This document shows, one piece after another, positions 1 through 13,699 of a stretch of DNA of 64,000 bases. The number at the start of each line of letters is the position of its first letter. The stretch's first letter is position 1. The notes under the pieces were generated by a model, which was not told the DNA's origin, searched no databases, and saw only the letters and a list, made by a program, of their open reading frames with translations. The DNA comes from Sindora glabra (lineage: Eukaryota; Streptophyta; Magnoliopsida; Fabales; Fabaceae). The position numbers and the translations under genes are program-made. Where the stretch lies: assembly GCA_020226215.1 (NCBI GenBank), contig CM035232.1, positions 17,024,316 through 17,088,315 on the forward strand. Reading direction: 5' to 3'.

Positions 1-3000
1 ATGTTACTGTCTGTAAATGAAATAGTAACAACCACTTCTTTGTCAATTTGATTGTTAATGACACTTCATTTATCCATTTATTCTAGTTTTTTTTATCGAT
101 GTTACTATTTGGAGATGAAAGATTAAAATATTATTGTTTACAGATCAAACAGTAACTTGCAGTTGTTTAATAATTTGATTATAAATGAGATTTCTTTTAT
201 CCATTACTTTTGGGATTATAGTCGATGTTACGGTCTTCAAACCAAACATTAACATCCATTTCTTTAGTAGTTTTATTATTATTGGAATTTGATTTATCTA
301 TTTATTCTAGGTTTTTAGTCGATGTTACTATTTGTAGACCAAACAGTGACATGTTGTTATTTGGTAGTTTGATTATAAATGACAATTGTTTTATCCATTT
401 ATTTTAGGTTTGTAGTTAATATAACTATTAGCAAACCAAATAGTAACATTCACTTCTTTGGCCATTTGATTGTTAATAGGACTTGATTTATCCATTTATT
501 TTAAGTTTTTGGTCTATGTTTTACTTTGGAGATGAAATTGTAAAAAGTTTCTAGTTGCAGACCAAATAGTAATATATTGTTATTTAGCTGTTCGATTATA
601 AATGAGACTTATTTTATCCATTTATTTTGAGTTTATTATTGAAGTTACTATTTTAAAACTAAGTAGTAACATTTGCTTCTTTGGCAGTTTGAATATTAAT
701 GAGACTTGATTTATCTATTTAAATTAATTTTTTAGTCGAAGTTTCAATGTGATTGTTAGTGGTACTTAATTTGTACATTTATTTGGGACTTTTAGTTGAT
801 ATTACTATTTAGAGATAAATCTTTAACATATTTTTACACGAAGACTAAATAGTAATATACGATTATTTGACAATTTAATTATGAATGGGACTTAATTTAT
901 CCACTTATTTTAGGTTTATGGTCAATGTTACTATTTACAAACCTAATACTAACATCCACTTCTTTGGTAATTTGATTGTTAATTAGACGTGATTTGTCCT
1001 TTTATTCTAAGTTTTTGGTCGGTATTACTATTTAAAGATGAAATAGTAACATGTTACTGTTTGCAGATCAAATAGTAACATGTTACTGTTTGCAGATCAA
1101 ACAGTAACATACTGTTATTTGGCAGCTTGAGTACAATTGAGACTTGTTTTATCATTTATTTTGGGTTTATAGTCAATGTCACTATTTGTAAACTAAATAG
1201 TAACATCCACTTCTTTAACAATTTGACTATTAATGAGACTTACGTTATCATTTATTCTAAGTTTTTGGTGGATGTTACTATTTGTACTTGAAACAATAAT
1301 AAGTTACTATCTACAGACCAAATAGTAACATACTATTATTTGACAGTTTGATTATAAATAAGACTTGTTTTATCTATTTATTTTTTTATTTATAGTCAAT
1401 GTTACTGTCTATGAATGAAACAGTAACATCCATATCTTTAGCAATTTGACTAATAATGAGACTTTTTTGTTTAAAATTGATTATCGATATTACTGTTTGG
1501 AGATGGAACAGTAACATGCTAATGTCTACTAACAAAATAGTAAAAAGCTGTTATTTGACAGTTTAATTGTTAATAACACTTACTTTATCTATTTATATTA
1601 GGTTCATTATAGATATTACTATCTTCAAACTAAACAGTAACATCCAATTCTTTAGCTATTTGATTATTAATGAGAATTGATTTATTCATTTATTTTTGTT
1701 TCTGGTCGATGTTTCAGTTTGGTGATGAAATAGTAACAAGATGTTAGCTACAGACCAAATAGTATCATACTATTATTTGATAATGTGATTGTTAGTGGTA
1801 CTGGATTTTTCCATTTATTTGAGACTTTTGGTCGATGTTTTTGCGTAGAGATGAGATAACAACATGTTTCTATATAAAGACCAAATGGTAACATGTTGTT
1901 ATTTGATAGTTTAATTGTTAACGAGATTTGATTTATCCACTTATTTTAGGTTCATGATTGATGTTATTGTCTGCAAGCGAAATAGTAACATCCTTTTCCT
2001 TAGCAGTTTCATTGTTAATGAGCCTTGATTTATCCATTTATTTTAGGTTTCTAATTGATGTTTCAATTTGGAGATGAAATGGTAAAATGTTACTATCTAT
2101 AGACCAAATAGTAATATATTGTTATTTGACAATATGATTGTTAATGGTACTTGATTTATCCATTTATTTAGGACTTTTGGTTCATGTTACTGTTTAGACA
2201 TAAAATAGAAACATGTTTTTACACGAAGACCAAACTACAACATGTTGTTATTTAACAATTTGATTGTTATTGAGACTTGATTTATTTACTTATTTAGGTT
2301 AATGGTCATGTTACTATCTTCAAATGAAACATTAACATCCACTTTTTTGCAATTTGATTGTTAACAAGACTTGATTTATTCATTTATTCTAAGTTTTTTG
2401 TCGATGTTACTATTCGAAGATGAAATAGTAAAATATTACAAACTGTAGACCAAACAATAACTGCTGTTATTTGACAATTTGATTACAAATAAAACTTATT
2501 TTATCCATTTATTTTGGGTTTAATGATGATGTTATTGTCTGCAAAGCCAATAGTAACATCCACTTCTTTGGTAATTTGATTGTAAATGAGGCTTAATTTA
2601 TCAATTTATTTAAGATTTTTTATCAATGTTTTAATTTGGAAATGAAATAGTTACAAGTTGCTGGCTGCAAACTAAACAGTAACATACTATTATTTAGCAA
2701 TATGATTGTTAGTGGTACTTAATTTATACATTTAACAGTTACTTTTGGTCAATGCTATTGTTTAGACATGAAACGGTAACATGCTTCTGCATGAAGACCA
2801 AACAGTAACATATTGTTATTTGATAGTTTTATTATTAATGACAATTGATTTATCCATTTGTTCTAGGTTTTTAGTCGATATTATTGTTTAGAGATAGAAC
2901 AGTAAAATGTTACTCTCTACAGACTAAACAATAACATGTGGTTATTTAGCAATTTGATTATAATGAGACTTATTTTTTCCATTACTTTTAGGATTATAGT

Positions 3001-5410
3001 CGATGTTACAATCTGTAAAGCAAATAGTAATATCCATTTCTTTATTAGTTTGATTATTAATGGGACTTGATTTATCCAATTATTGTTAGCTTTTGGTCAA
3101 CATTTCAATTTGGAAATGAAACAGTAATGAGTTGTTGGCTATAGTCCAAACAATAATATGTTGTTATTTAGCAATACAATTGTTATTGGTAATTGATTTA
3201 TCCATTTACTTAGGACTTTTGGTTTATGTCATTGTCTAGGGATGAAATAGTAATGTGTTTATATAAGAAGTCCAAACTATGGTATGCTGTTATTTGGCAA
3301 TTTGATTGTTGATAAGACTTGATTTATCCACTAATATTGGGATTATGGTTGATGTTACTGTTTGTAAACCAAACAGTAACATCCATTTTTTTGACAATTT
3401 AATTATTAACGAGACTTGTTCTGTCAATTTATTCTAGGTTTTTGATCGATGTTATAGTCTGAAGATGAAATGACAAAATGTAATGGTCTACAGACTAAAC
3501 AACAATATGCTATTATTTGGCAGTTCGATTATAAATGAGACTTATTTTATCCATTTATTTTAGGTTTATAGCCGATGTTACTGTCAGCAAACCAAACAGT
3601 AACATTCACTTCTTTGACAGTTTGATTGTTAATGAGATTACATTTATCCATTTATTCTAGGGTCTTGGTCCATGTTACTATTTGAAGATAGAACAGTAAC
3701 ATGTTATTGTCTGTTAACTAAATTGTAACATGCTGTTATTTGGTAGTTTGATTTTAAATAACACTTGTTTTATCCATTTAATTCAAGTTTATCACCGATG
3801 CTACTATCTTGAAATCAAATAGTAATATCCACTTTTTTAACAGTTTGATTATTAATGAGACTTGATTTATTCATTTATTTTAAGTTTTTTTATCGATGTT
3901 TCAGTTTAGAGAAGAAATAGTAACAAGTTGCTAGTTGCAAACCAAACAGTAACATGATATTATTTAGTAATGTGATTATTAGTGGTACTTGATTTATACA
4001 TTTATTTGGAACTTTTGATCGATATTTCTGTTTAGGTTGAAACAGTAACATGTTTTTGCATGAAGATCAAATTATAACATGCTGTTATTTGACAGTTTGA
4101 TTGTGAATAGGACTTGATTTATCCACTTATTTTAGGTTTATGGTCGATGTTATTATTTATCAATGAAATAGTAACATCCACTTCTATGATAGTTTGATTG
4201 TTAATGAGACTTGATTTATCCATTTATTTAGGAGTTTTGGTCCATATTACTGTTTGAAGATGAAATAGTAATGTATTACTATCTACAAATCGAATAGTAA
4301 CATACTTTTATTTAGCAGTTTGGTTGTTAATAAAACTTAATTTCTCCAATAATTTTGAGTTTTTAGTTGATGTTTCTATCTAAAGTTAAATAGTAACATC
4401 CTTTTCTCTTGGCAGTTTGATTATTAATAAGACTTGATTTATTTATTTATTTTAAGTTTTTTGATCGATATTACTATTAGGAGATAAAATAGTAACACGT
4501 TACTGTATGGAGGCCAAACTATAACATGCTATTACTTAACAATTTCATTATTAATTAGACTTGATTTATCTATTTATTTTGAGTTTTTGGTCAATGTTAC
4601 TATGTTGAAACCAAATAGTATCTTGTCACTATTTGGAGATCAAACAGTAACATGTTATTATTTGATAATTTATTTATTAATGAGACTTAAATTATTCATT
4701 TATTTGAGGATTTTGGTCGATTTTACTATTTGGAGACGAAATAGTAACGTCTTTTTCTTTGATAGTTTGGTTAAGACTTGATTTATCCATTTATTTTTGA
4801 ATTTTTTTGTCGATGTTATTGTTTGAAGATAAAATAGTAACATGTTACTATCTACAGACTAAATAATAACATATTGTCATTTAACAGTTTGATTGTTAAA
4901 AGGATTTGATTTTTCTATTTATTTATAATTTTTAGTTAATGTTATTATTTAGAGACCAAATAGTAACATGTTATTATTTAGTAATTTTATTGTTAATGAG
5001 ACTTAATTTATCCATTTATTTTAAATTTCTAGTCGATGTTATTGTCTGAAACTAAACTTTAATATCCTCTTCTTTGGCAGTTTGATTATCAATGAGACTT
5101 GATTTATCCATTTATTTTAGATTTTTTGGTTGATGTTACTATTTAGAGATGAAATAGAAACATGCTACTGCATGGAAGGAAAATAGTAATATGTTGTTAT
5201 TTGATAATTTAATTGTTAATGAGACTTGAATAATCCATTTATTTTAAGTTTTTGATCAATGTTAATATGAAATAATAACATGTTACTGTCTAAAGATCAA
5301 ATAGTAACATGCTGTTATTTGGCACTTTAATTCTTAATGAGACTTGATTTATCCATTTATTTTAGATTTTTGGTTGATGTTACCGTCGGCAAACCAAATA
5401 GTAACATCCC
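1..5410. repeat. Degenerate tandem-repeat array, left block
   Basis: The stretch repeats one theme about 50 times: a T-rich box resembling GATTTATCCATTTATTTTAG, then a variable GATGTTACTGTTTG box, a short spacer, AAACAGTAACAT, a TCTTTGGCAGTTTGATT box and TTAATGAGACTT. The distance between successive T-rich boxes is mostly either about 95-100 or about 126-132 bp. The longer unit carries a second GTTACTGT...AAACAGTAAC pair. Copies differ by many substitutions and small indels, so the array is old. It runs off the left edge, so its full length is unknown. Short open frames inside it are chance readings of the repeat, not genes. I do not recognise the family. Confidence 0.9.
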
Positions 5411-5899
5411 TGTCACGACCCACTTTTGATCGTGACCGATGTAGATCCCGTTATCGATTTCCACAAGCCTTAACAATTTTTTTTACTCTTTTTACCTAAT
5501 AGAAGTTTCCAAATTCCAAGGGGACTTTAAAATTTATTTTAAGATTTTTTTTGTGGAAACGGACAGAGTCTCTCCTGTCTTTGGACATTCCTTGAGGACT
5601 ATAAGCTCTAAAACACAAAACTTGTATTATCCAGATATGACAGAATCAACATATGCACAATACAATTCAGATTCTGACTTATTCACATATAATCAATACA
5701 ACACACATCATCATCCAACAAATCTTTATAATAATTATTAATTCCAATCCTAATTGTCAAATTTCTTAGCAAGGCAGTCTTGAATCTCCATAGATGCAAT
5801 AAGCTCATATATGCTCACCTTAACCTAAAAATATTTAAAATACAATAGAGTGAGTTACAAGAATTCCGTGAGCATATAACTACCACTATCCCGTAGGTG

Positions 5900-5966
<67 letters not shown>

Positions 5967-8508
5967 GTAATAGCAAACTATTTTCTAGATTCTTGAAATA
6001 TATGAAATCATATCCTAAAATGGAAATTCACCTGCATATGAGTTAAATCTTATTTCTCACATCACAAGCATAAGAGTCCTAACTATTCGTTAGAACTCAA
6101 TATCATATACTACCCATTTCGGGTGGACATTACATTCACAAATAACCATTAGGATTCAAATGCAAACAAATCACTATAATCACATCATCAGTAGAAGTTA
6201 ATCATAAACAGTCATATCATATCACATATACAAATACAGTTAACATACATATTGTTGCTCTATGGTATCTATTTCAATTTTATACTCTTTAATTATTAGC
6301 CTGGAATTTCCTTATCTAGCTCTCAAATCCACTTTCATTCTTCTCAATTGTTAGCCAAAAATTTCACATCCGGCTTCCACATTAGTCAATATCCTTCATA
6401 ATTAATTGCCAAAAAATTTTCCATTCGGCTTTCACACTATCTGTCACCATTCATAATTTCCAATATCATTACTGGCATGATCCTCATATAGTATCCACAG
6501 AAGAGCTCAGCTCTCATATCATAGTAATTCATAAGAATTTCCATGCAAGATAATTAATCAACCATTGAACATTATCAAGCATAACGGAGCACACAATATT
6601 AACATCATAACATATAAGTATCATAAAAATTGAATCACAATTCATCATTAGGTAAAATCATTATAATCATGCTTTCGTTGTGCACTTTGATCTATTAACC
6701 TCCATTTAAATAGCCAAATACTATTATTACACAAGATAAAATTTACCCATGAATATAGGTGTATACATAGATAAACAAGGATGTAGAATTGGTACCAACA
6801 ATAAGAGGAATATAATTTATAGTATTTAAATTGTATTGTTTAATTAAAAGTACAGTGGTGAGATATATACTCACCTGATGATCCACATCCACTTGGAGGT
6901 TCTAAAGGATCCGTAATTATCTCTTCACTTCCTCTTCCTAATATCATCATTTATAGGGTAAATTATAATTATATGAATATTACTTATTTTTTTCCATTTA
7001 TCTTAAGTCTTTATTTAAATCACAATATATTAATAGTCTTTCATTCTTGCTTCTTATATTTAAAATTCTTATATTAACCTTGAACTCAAATATGTTGTTA
7101 CTTAGGAACTTTCAGATCAAAATCATATAAGTTTAAATAGCAGTACTTGAAACTCTAAAATGGTCATCTTCAATTACTCTATTGTTTCAAACTTCTACTT
7201 TCTTTATTTTTAGCTCTTTTATTGATAAATTAAGGATTTTCATAATAATTGATTTCCCAATCAAAATTATCAAAATCTCAAGCTTTAAAGGGGTTCTATC
7301 CATATTAGTATTTAAAACTATATATTTATTTCTTTATATTTTCAAACTTATTATCAAAATCATAAGAGCTACTATTTCAAAAATACTACCAGTAGGATGA
7401 TTTATCTACTAATTTGTAAATTGTAACATAATGGTCAATGTTCCCACATATCAAATTATTTAGTCCAAAATATTGGATAATATAATATACTCTAATATAC
7501 CCATCTAATGCTTCCTAGTATAAAATTATTGTTCCATAATTTAAGATTTCAAGTATTATTCTTTAAAACCCATTTCTAATATTGGTAACATATAAGAACA
7601 ATTGTTAGAATAGAAAGTTTCAATTTTATTTGTAACAATACTTAAAACTTAAACTAACTAAAATTTTCATGTAATGTAATTTCAATACTTAAACAAATCA
7701 AATTAAAGACTTTTAGAAAAAAGTTTATATTTTTCTTCAATTGAGCTGGAAGTTGGTATGATTTCATTTGTTTCAACACTAAATCCCATGTATTGAAGCT
7801 AAGTTAAAAGAAACCTGGACAAGTGTGAGGGAAGGAGAGGGAATTGCTATGTGCGTGCCAATGATAAGGGAACAAAATAAATTTGAGAGAGAGTGTGAGC
7901 CAATTTTACTCGAAAAAGGAGAGGAGTGTCCAAAAAATTACAAAAGAAAATTATGGATTTTAATCTTATGCTTCATGCACTATTATAGGCTCACCTCTAT
8001 TATTACATTTCAACCCTACATTTTAAAATAAAATTAATCTAATTATCCACTTATTTAAAAAGCTTATTTCATAAAAATTGAGCTAATTTAAAGTTTCAAC
8101 TTAATTATTTTCATCTCCCTCTCATACATAAATATTTATAAAATTAATGAAGTTGGAAATCCTAAAATAGGTATTTGATCTTTCTTAATTTCAAGAGTAA
8201 ATTTATCAAATATTAATTTATAAAAATTTATACTCATAATTACTATTTCCAAACTTTTTGTATTCAAAAATAAATTATTTTGTAGTTCTTTATATTTAGA
8301 GTATTAAAATTATCCTCAACTTACAAGAATTTTCTTACAAAATGATCTTAATTTATTCTTACATCGATAATTACCATAAAATAAATAATCCCCGTAAATA
8401 TGATTTTTTTAACTTTCCAAAACCTTTAATTTGGAAAATAAATTTAAGCCAATATTATCCACAAATCTCAAAAGCTTATAACTTTATATTTAAATTGGGG
8501 ATATTACA
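5411..8508. mobile_element. Solo LTR of a large-LTR retrotransposon (Ty3/gypsy type likely)
   Basis: The segment begins TGTCACGACCC and ends GGGGATATTACA, so it has the TG...CA ends of an LTR. It interrupts the tandem array cleanly: the repeat motif GTAACATCC-TCTT is split at its left edge and resumes at its right edge. The flanking five bases are ATCCC and ATCCT, a target duplication with one mismatch. No gag or pol homology and no second LTR copy is seen inside its 3,098 bp, so I read it as a solo LTR left by recombination. Very long LTRs starting TGTCACGACC are typical of plant Tekay/Del chromoviruses; that lineage is an inference from memory. Orientation is not assigned. Confidence 0.78.
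5903..5961. repeat. (AT)n microsatellite inside the solo LTR
   Basis: About 29 uninterrupted AT dinucleotides lie within the LTR. Confidence 0.95.
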
Positions 8509-9495
8509 ATCCTCTTTTTTACTAATTTGATTGTTAATGAGACTTAATTTATTAATTTTTTTAAGCTTTTGATCGATGTTACTGTTTAGAGATGAAAGAG
8601 TAACATCATCTTTTTTAATAGTTTGGTTGTTAATGAGACTTGATTTATCTATTTATTTTAAGTTTTGATCGATGTTATTGGTTAGAGATGAAATAGAATT
8701 GTGTGGGAATCAAATAGTAACATACTATTATTTGACAATTTGATTATTAATGACACTTGATTTATTCATTTATTTTAAATTTTATATTGATGTTACTATT
8801 TTAAAATCAAATAGTATCATATTATTTTCTAAAGACTAAACAGTAACATATTCTTCTTTGACAGTTTAGTTGTTAATGAGACTTGATTTATCTATTTATT
8901 ATATATTTTTAGTCAATGTTATTGTTTGAAAATAAAATAGTAACATCCTCTTTTTTTGACAGTTTAGTTGTTAATGAGATTTGATTTATCCTTTTATTTT
9001 GAATTTTTTTGTTAATATTACTATTTGTAGACGAAATAGTAATATATTACTATCTGAAGACTAAACTGTAACATGTTATTATTTGGCTATATAATTATTA
9101 ATGAGACTTAAATTATTCATTTATTTAAAATTTTTAATTAATGTTATTGTTTAGAAACTAAACAATAACATCCTTTTCTTTAGCAGTTTGATTATTAATG
9201 AAATTTCATTTGTCTATTTATTTTAGATTTTTAGTCAATATTACTATTTAAAAATTAAACTTTAATATGTTATTGTCTGAAAACTAAATAATAACATACT
9301 ATTATTTAACAATTTAGTTATTAAGAAGACTTAATTTATTCATTTATTTAGAATTTTTTGTCATAGTTACTGTTTGAAGACTAAACAATAATATGTTACT
9401 ATTTAGTTTATTGTTTGGAGAACATGTTACTATTTGATCTACTCTTTAGTCTCCATACAGTAATATATTATCATTTAGTAGTTTTATTATTAAGA
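8509..9495. repeat. Degenerate tandem-repeat array, right block
   Basis: This continues the array to the left of the solo LTR, with the same boxes (TTAATGAGACTTGATTTAT, GTTACTGTTT, AAATAGTAACAT) and the same spacing. The units become more diverged towards the right end, and the pattern is lost at about 9495. Confidence 0.85.
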
Positions 9496-10093
9496 AAGTT
9501 GTTATGGCACTACTATGCACTAAAAGAATTAGGGAGCAAAAATTTAATATGGGATTCAAATGAATTTAATTTGAAAAAAATGAGGTCAAGGTTAGTAAAA
9601 TAATAAGAAAATAAAAAATTAAAAAAATCATTGAAAAATACATTTTTTTGCTAGTTAGAGTGGCAAAATTTCTTCCACTTTTGCAAGCTCATGGATTTCA
9701 AAAAGTTACATGAAATTGACATATAATTTGCCTGAATTAGACAATCGAGTGTAAAGTTATGGTCATTTAAAATTTTAATTTCAATCTAAATGTTTCCAAT
9801 CTGGTGGACCCTATCGAGATAAAAACTTTCTTATTTTCTATTAAAAGATTATAAAAAGATGTATAAAAACAAGTGGTTATTTGCAAAAAATTAGTTAACT
9901 AATGGAGTTATGCGTTTTCAAGTTCCTGATTCATGACCACCTTCTTGTGGTAAAAAAATAATATTTTTGAAATATAATACTAATAATTTATAAAACTAAT
10001 ATCTATTTAAAATAAAGATTAACGCTAGTACTTCTTTAAAAGGAAGTTTAAAATGTGATATTACAATACAATTTACCGAAATAAAAGTGTATG
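9496..10093. other. Intergenic stretch, possible LTR fragment
   Basis: No open frame or recognised domain. The wording of the sequence (a run around GGGATTCAAATGAATTTAATTTG and a stretch on the GCTCATGGATTTCAAAAAG theme) reminds me of internal parts of plant gypsy LTRs, but no ends or target duplication are visible, so this is only a hint. Confidence 0.3.
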
Positions 10094-10440
10094 ATGTGTT
10101 TGGATATATGTTTTTGTTTCTATTTTTAGAAATTAATTTTAAAAATTATTTTTTATTTCCAAAAATTATTTTCAAATTGAAGGAAAGTAAAAATAAAAAG
10201 TGATCGATATTGTGAATAAAAAAATATTTCATTTAATTATAAAATTATTATCAAGAATAAGAACATGATTTTTAAAAATATTTAAAAGTTATTTTTATTT
10301 TTTATTTTTAAATTACATATTTAAAGTTATATTTTTTAAAAATAGATTATAAAATAAGTTATGATATAAATTATTTTATTTTTAAAAATAAGAAATAAAA
10401 AAAATATTTTTAAAAGTAATAAATAAACAAATCCAATATT
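10094..10440. mobile_element. MITE family A, copy 1
   Basis: The segment starts near ATGTGTTTGGATATATGTTT and ends near AATAAACAAATCCAATAT, whose reverse complement (ATATTGGATTTGTTTATT) is a diverged form of the start. The interior is A/T foldback sequence with repeated TTTTTAAAAATTATTTTT motifs. Two relatives lie at about 13700-13915 and 17173-17450. There is no coding capacity. The TGTTTGG ends suit several DNA transposon superfamilies, and I could not define a target duplication. Confidence 0.55.
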
Positions 10441-10853
10441 TTTTTTCTTCTCATTTTGATTAGATCTTAGCCCTTCAAGTGATTTCACTAAGTGTGTAAA
10501 ATGGGCATCCTATACGTAATGCGAACAGTTCACACCCAAAAGAGGGTTAGCTTCCTTATTTAAAATTTATATATTTTTTAAGTAAATTCACATGAGCCTA
10601 AGTTCATCTTGCCCTATGTTTCCTATTTTACACTTATAGGTTTTACATAGCAATATTTGAGCTCATGTAATTTTTTTTTTAGTTTTCTTTTCATTCTCCT
10701 ATAATGGAGTACTTTTTATTTTCCTTGAATAGAGATTATGGCTTTCTTCTTTCATAAAGGTATTCTATGCTCTATCCATTAAGATTTTTCTCAATTTTTT
10801 TTAAAAAAATGTTTTAAGATATGAATCAATTTTTAAAACTGATCTTTTAGCCT
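10441..10853. other. Intergenic, nothing recognised
   Basis: Moderately AT-rich sequence with several T tracts. No gene, promoter pattern or repeat was identified. Confidence 0.5.
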
Positions 10854-10856
10854 TTA

Positions 10857-12237
10857 AGGGGTGTTTGGTTCGTGAAATCTTATATTCTTGGGAATGTACA
10901 CATTCCTGGGAATATGATTCCCAGGAATGTAACTTTCCCATGTTCGGTTTATTATAAATATACCTGAGGATTTTTTATCAGATTCCCAAATATATTATAT
11001 TCTTGTGTTTGGTTCAAATCCAATATTTCTAGGAATCTTGGGAAGTTTTCAAGAATACCCTTGACTCTAAAATTAGATCTTGATAATAACCTTGCACAAA
11101 ACTACAAATTTCCAATAAACCTTGTATTGCTCTATACTGTGACATAAACTGCACATTTTCTAAAGCTAAAAAATATCAACATCTATAACTACAGAAGAAC
11201 ATGTCTTATGTGTACCATCTTTACATTAGTGTGCTAAACTTATAAGAAAGATCAGAAGTAAAGACTACTAGAAAAACATCTCTTTTGAGGAACATTACTA
11301 CAAAAACATGCTAATGTTTTTAGAGATATCAAAACTTTTTTCGGTTATGAAACAAATGTAGTGTTCGATTCTTCACTCAGATTTCAATTCAAAGATGTGA
11401 CAAATTAAGTTGTATATAAATTGAAGTATCATGCTCTATCTGTCGGTCTTGTTCACCTTTATTTAGTAAGACAAAAATGAGATAACCAAGACATCATATT
11501 TTCTAGTTGTTTATATTGTTTCTCTTAATTTTTATTTTTAATTAATATAGAAATTGCTTGTTTTGACAAAAACGAGAAAAGTGCAGGACACTTTACATAA
11601 GATGATAAAGCCAGAATAAATAGTTAAAGCAATTTCAAACTTCTCATAAATTAACTTTTACAGCATTATAAAATTCAAGGACAAATTCAAATATTAAAAA
11701 CACAAAATCAATTAAATTACCATTATCAAACAAATATATTACGTCAATATATTGCATCCATGTACAGAATGACAAGGGGAATGTGTAGCATTAAAGATAC
11801 AAAGAATGATTTTAATAAAAATAAAAACTCAATAAAATCAATACAAGATTACCTTGTTATTTGGGAACGGCAAACAACAAGTTTTGATGGACGATTTTTA
11901 CTTTCTTGATGCTCCAATTTGAAACGTTAAGGCAGAGGCACAATGATGCTTAACTAAAACTAGGGTATAACAAAGAAGAAAGAAGCAGACTTTTGTTAAA
12001 TAATGAGGATAAATGTGTCTTTTTATTTTTTTAACAAATATTCCCAAGCGATGAAAATCTAAGATACCCATCTCTCTCCTTGAGAATATTTCAGAGGAAA
12101 ATTTTGGCCAAAAACATTCCCGAGAATGTCACATTCCCAGGGAATTTTTTTTTAAATCTAAACTAAATATGTGAATGTTATATTCCCTTAAAATATTCCT
12201 AAGAATGTTGGAAACATTTCACAAACTAAATGCCCCC
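10857..12237. mobile_element. Non-autonomous PIF/Harbinger-like DNA transposon
   Basis: The left end reads AGGGGTGTTTGGTTCGTGAAA (first 20 bases matter) and the right end, reverse-complemented, reads GGGGGCATTTAGTTTGTGAA, giving imperfect terminal inverted repeats of about 21 bp. The flanks are TTA on both sides (10854-10856 and 12238-12240), the three-base duplication characteristic of PIF/Harbinger elements. The subterminal regions hold several short inverted GGGAATGT/ACATTCCC motifs at both ends. The 1,381 bp interior has no transposase-length frame, so mobility would need a transposase in trans. Superfamily assignment rests on the end motif and the TTA duplication only. Confidence 0.75.
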
Positions 12238-12527
12238 TTAGATACAAGATTTTAAGTTCATTTAAGGGATAAAGAGTAGAGAAGGGCCTTCTTCTCTTCT
12301 TTAACTATGTTTGATGGATTTGTTTGAATTTTTATCTTGGTTAAGGTTTGCTTATATTATGTATCCAAATTTTAATAATCAATTTATATTCCTAGGTGTT
12401 GAACCAACATATTTTTCTTGAAAAAAGGAAAATTAAAAAAATGCTAATGAAAGGAAGGCGACATGAAACTGCGCTTGCAAATGAAATCAGGGCGCATTCA
12501 GCACAAGTAAAATTAAAAAAAAATGGT

Positions 12528-13310
12528 AAAGAAAGGCTCCATTTGTGTAACAAATAAACTAATTTATAACTTATTGATTTAGTTAATAAGTTATAAGTTA
12601 ACTTTTAAATATGTTTCTTGCACTAACTTATTAAAAAAAGTTCTAATTTAATAAGTTACCTATAGTAGTTTATAAGTTACTATCTCCTAAAATTATTTTC
12701 AAATCTATCTTTATTCTTTTTATTAATTTACAACTAATAATTTTTCTAATATAAATCTAATTTTTTTTCATATAATATAATTAATTTAATGTTAACATAA
12801 TTATGTTCTAATTTTTAATTATAAATATATAAAAATATATATGTAAATAAATGATATAGAAGTTTATAAAATAAAATTATATTTTAAGTAATTATAATTT
12901 TATAATAAATAATAAAATAAAATTTATGAAAATAAATAAATATAGAAGTTTATAAAATATAATTAATTTAATATTAAATATTATATTTTTATTTTAAACT
13001 TTTTAATTGCATTAATGTAATTTAATTTTTAGATAAATATGAGTTATTTTAATTATATATCTATTTTTATTAATATACCTTTTTATATTATTTTATAATT
13101 TTAACTACTTCAATAGTTAATTTTACTAAATATTTTAACTAATTTATCAATTATTAATTATCAGCTATCAGTTATCAGTTATCAATTACTTCAATTAATT
13201 TATTAATTATCAGTTATTAATTATAACTATCAATTATCAATTAACTTATTAATTATTAATTAATTTATCAGTTATTAGTAGAAAATAAAATTAAAGACTC
13301 TTAAGTTTAG
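12528..13310 (+). mobile_element. MITE family B, copy 1
   Basis: The left end is near GGCTCCATTTGTGTAACAAA and the right end near GAAAATAAAATTAAAGACTC, inverted forms of a common terminus. The left subterminal zone is built of ATAAGTTATAAGTTA words and the right zone of TTATCAGTTATTAATTATC words. An inverted relative lies at 46919-47595, and further partial relatives lie at about 45090-48110 and 55700-56500. It is non-coding and very AT-rich. Boundaries are approximate, and no clean target duplication was found. Confidence 0.65.
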
Positions 13311-13699
13311 GCAAAGTATTTGTGCAAGAGTTACTTTCGTGGAAACTACGAGGAGACAAGGAAATCCTAATCCTAGTAAACAAATATGAGGATTTGAATA
13401 TTTGATATAAGCACATGTATCTGTCTACTAATAACCTTTTTTTGTTTTTTTGTCATACAATATGATATGATGGATATGAATACGATTCTATAAAAAAATT
13501 TTCCACCGTCAAAGTAAATTTATATCATAGTAAATTGGGTGAGAAAAGTCAAAATTTGGACGGTTTGAATTGGAGAACGATGCCCTAAACCTTTTTCAAA
13601 AGTAACCATGATCTCTTAAACCAATGAAATATTAACATATGTCCTACTAGTAAATTGTTGCTGGTTGCTTGACTTTGCAACATATCCCCTCGAGATTTT

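Noticed and set aside
225..4781. Short open frames in the tandem array
   Set aside because: They read through the repeat with low-complexity hydrophobic peptides, overlap unit boundaries and are no longer than expected by chance.
1..9495. CRISPR-like regular repeats
   Set aside because: Units are 95-130 bp, highly diverged and without unique spacers, and the genome is a plant's.
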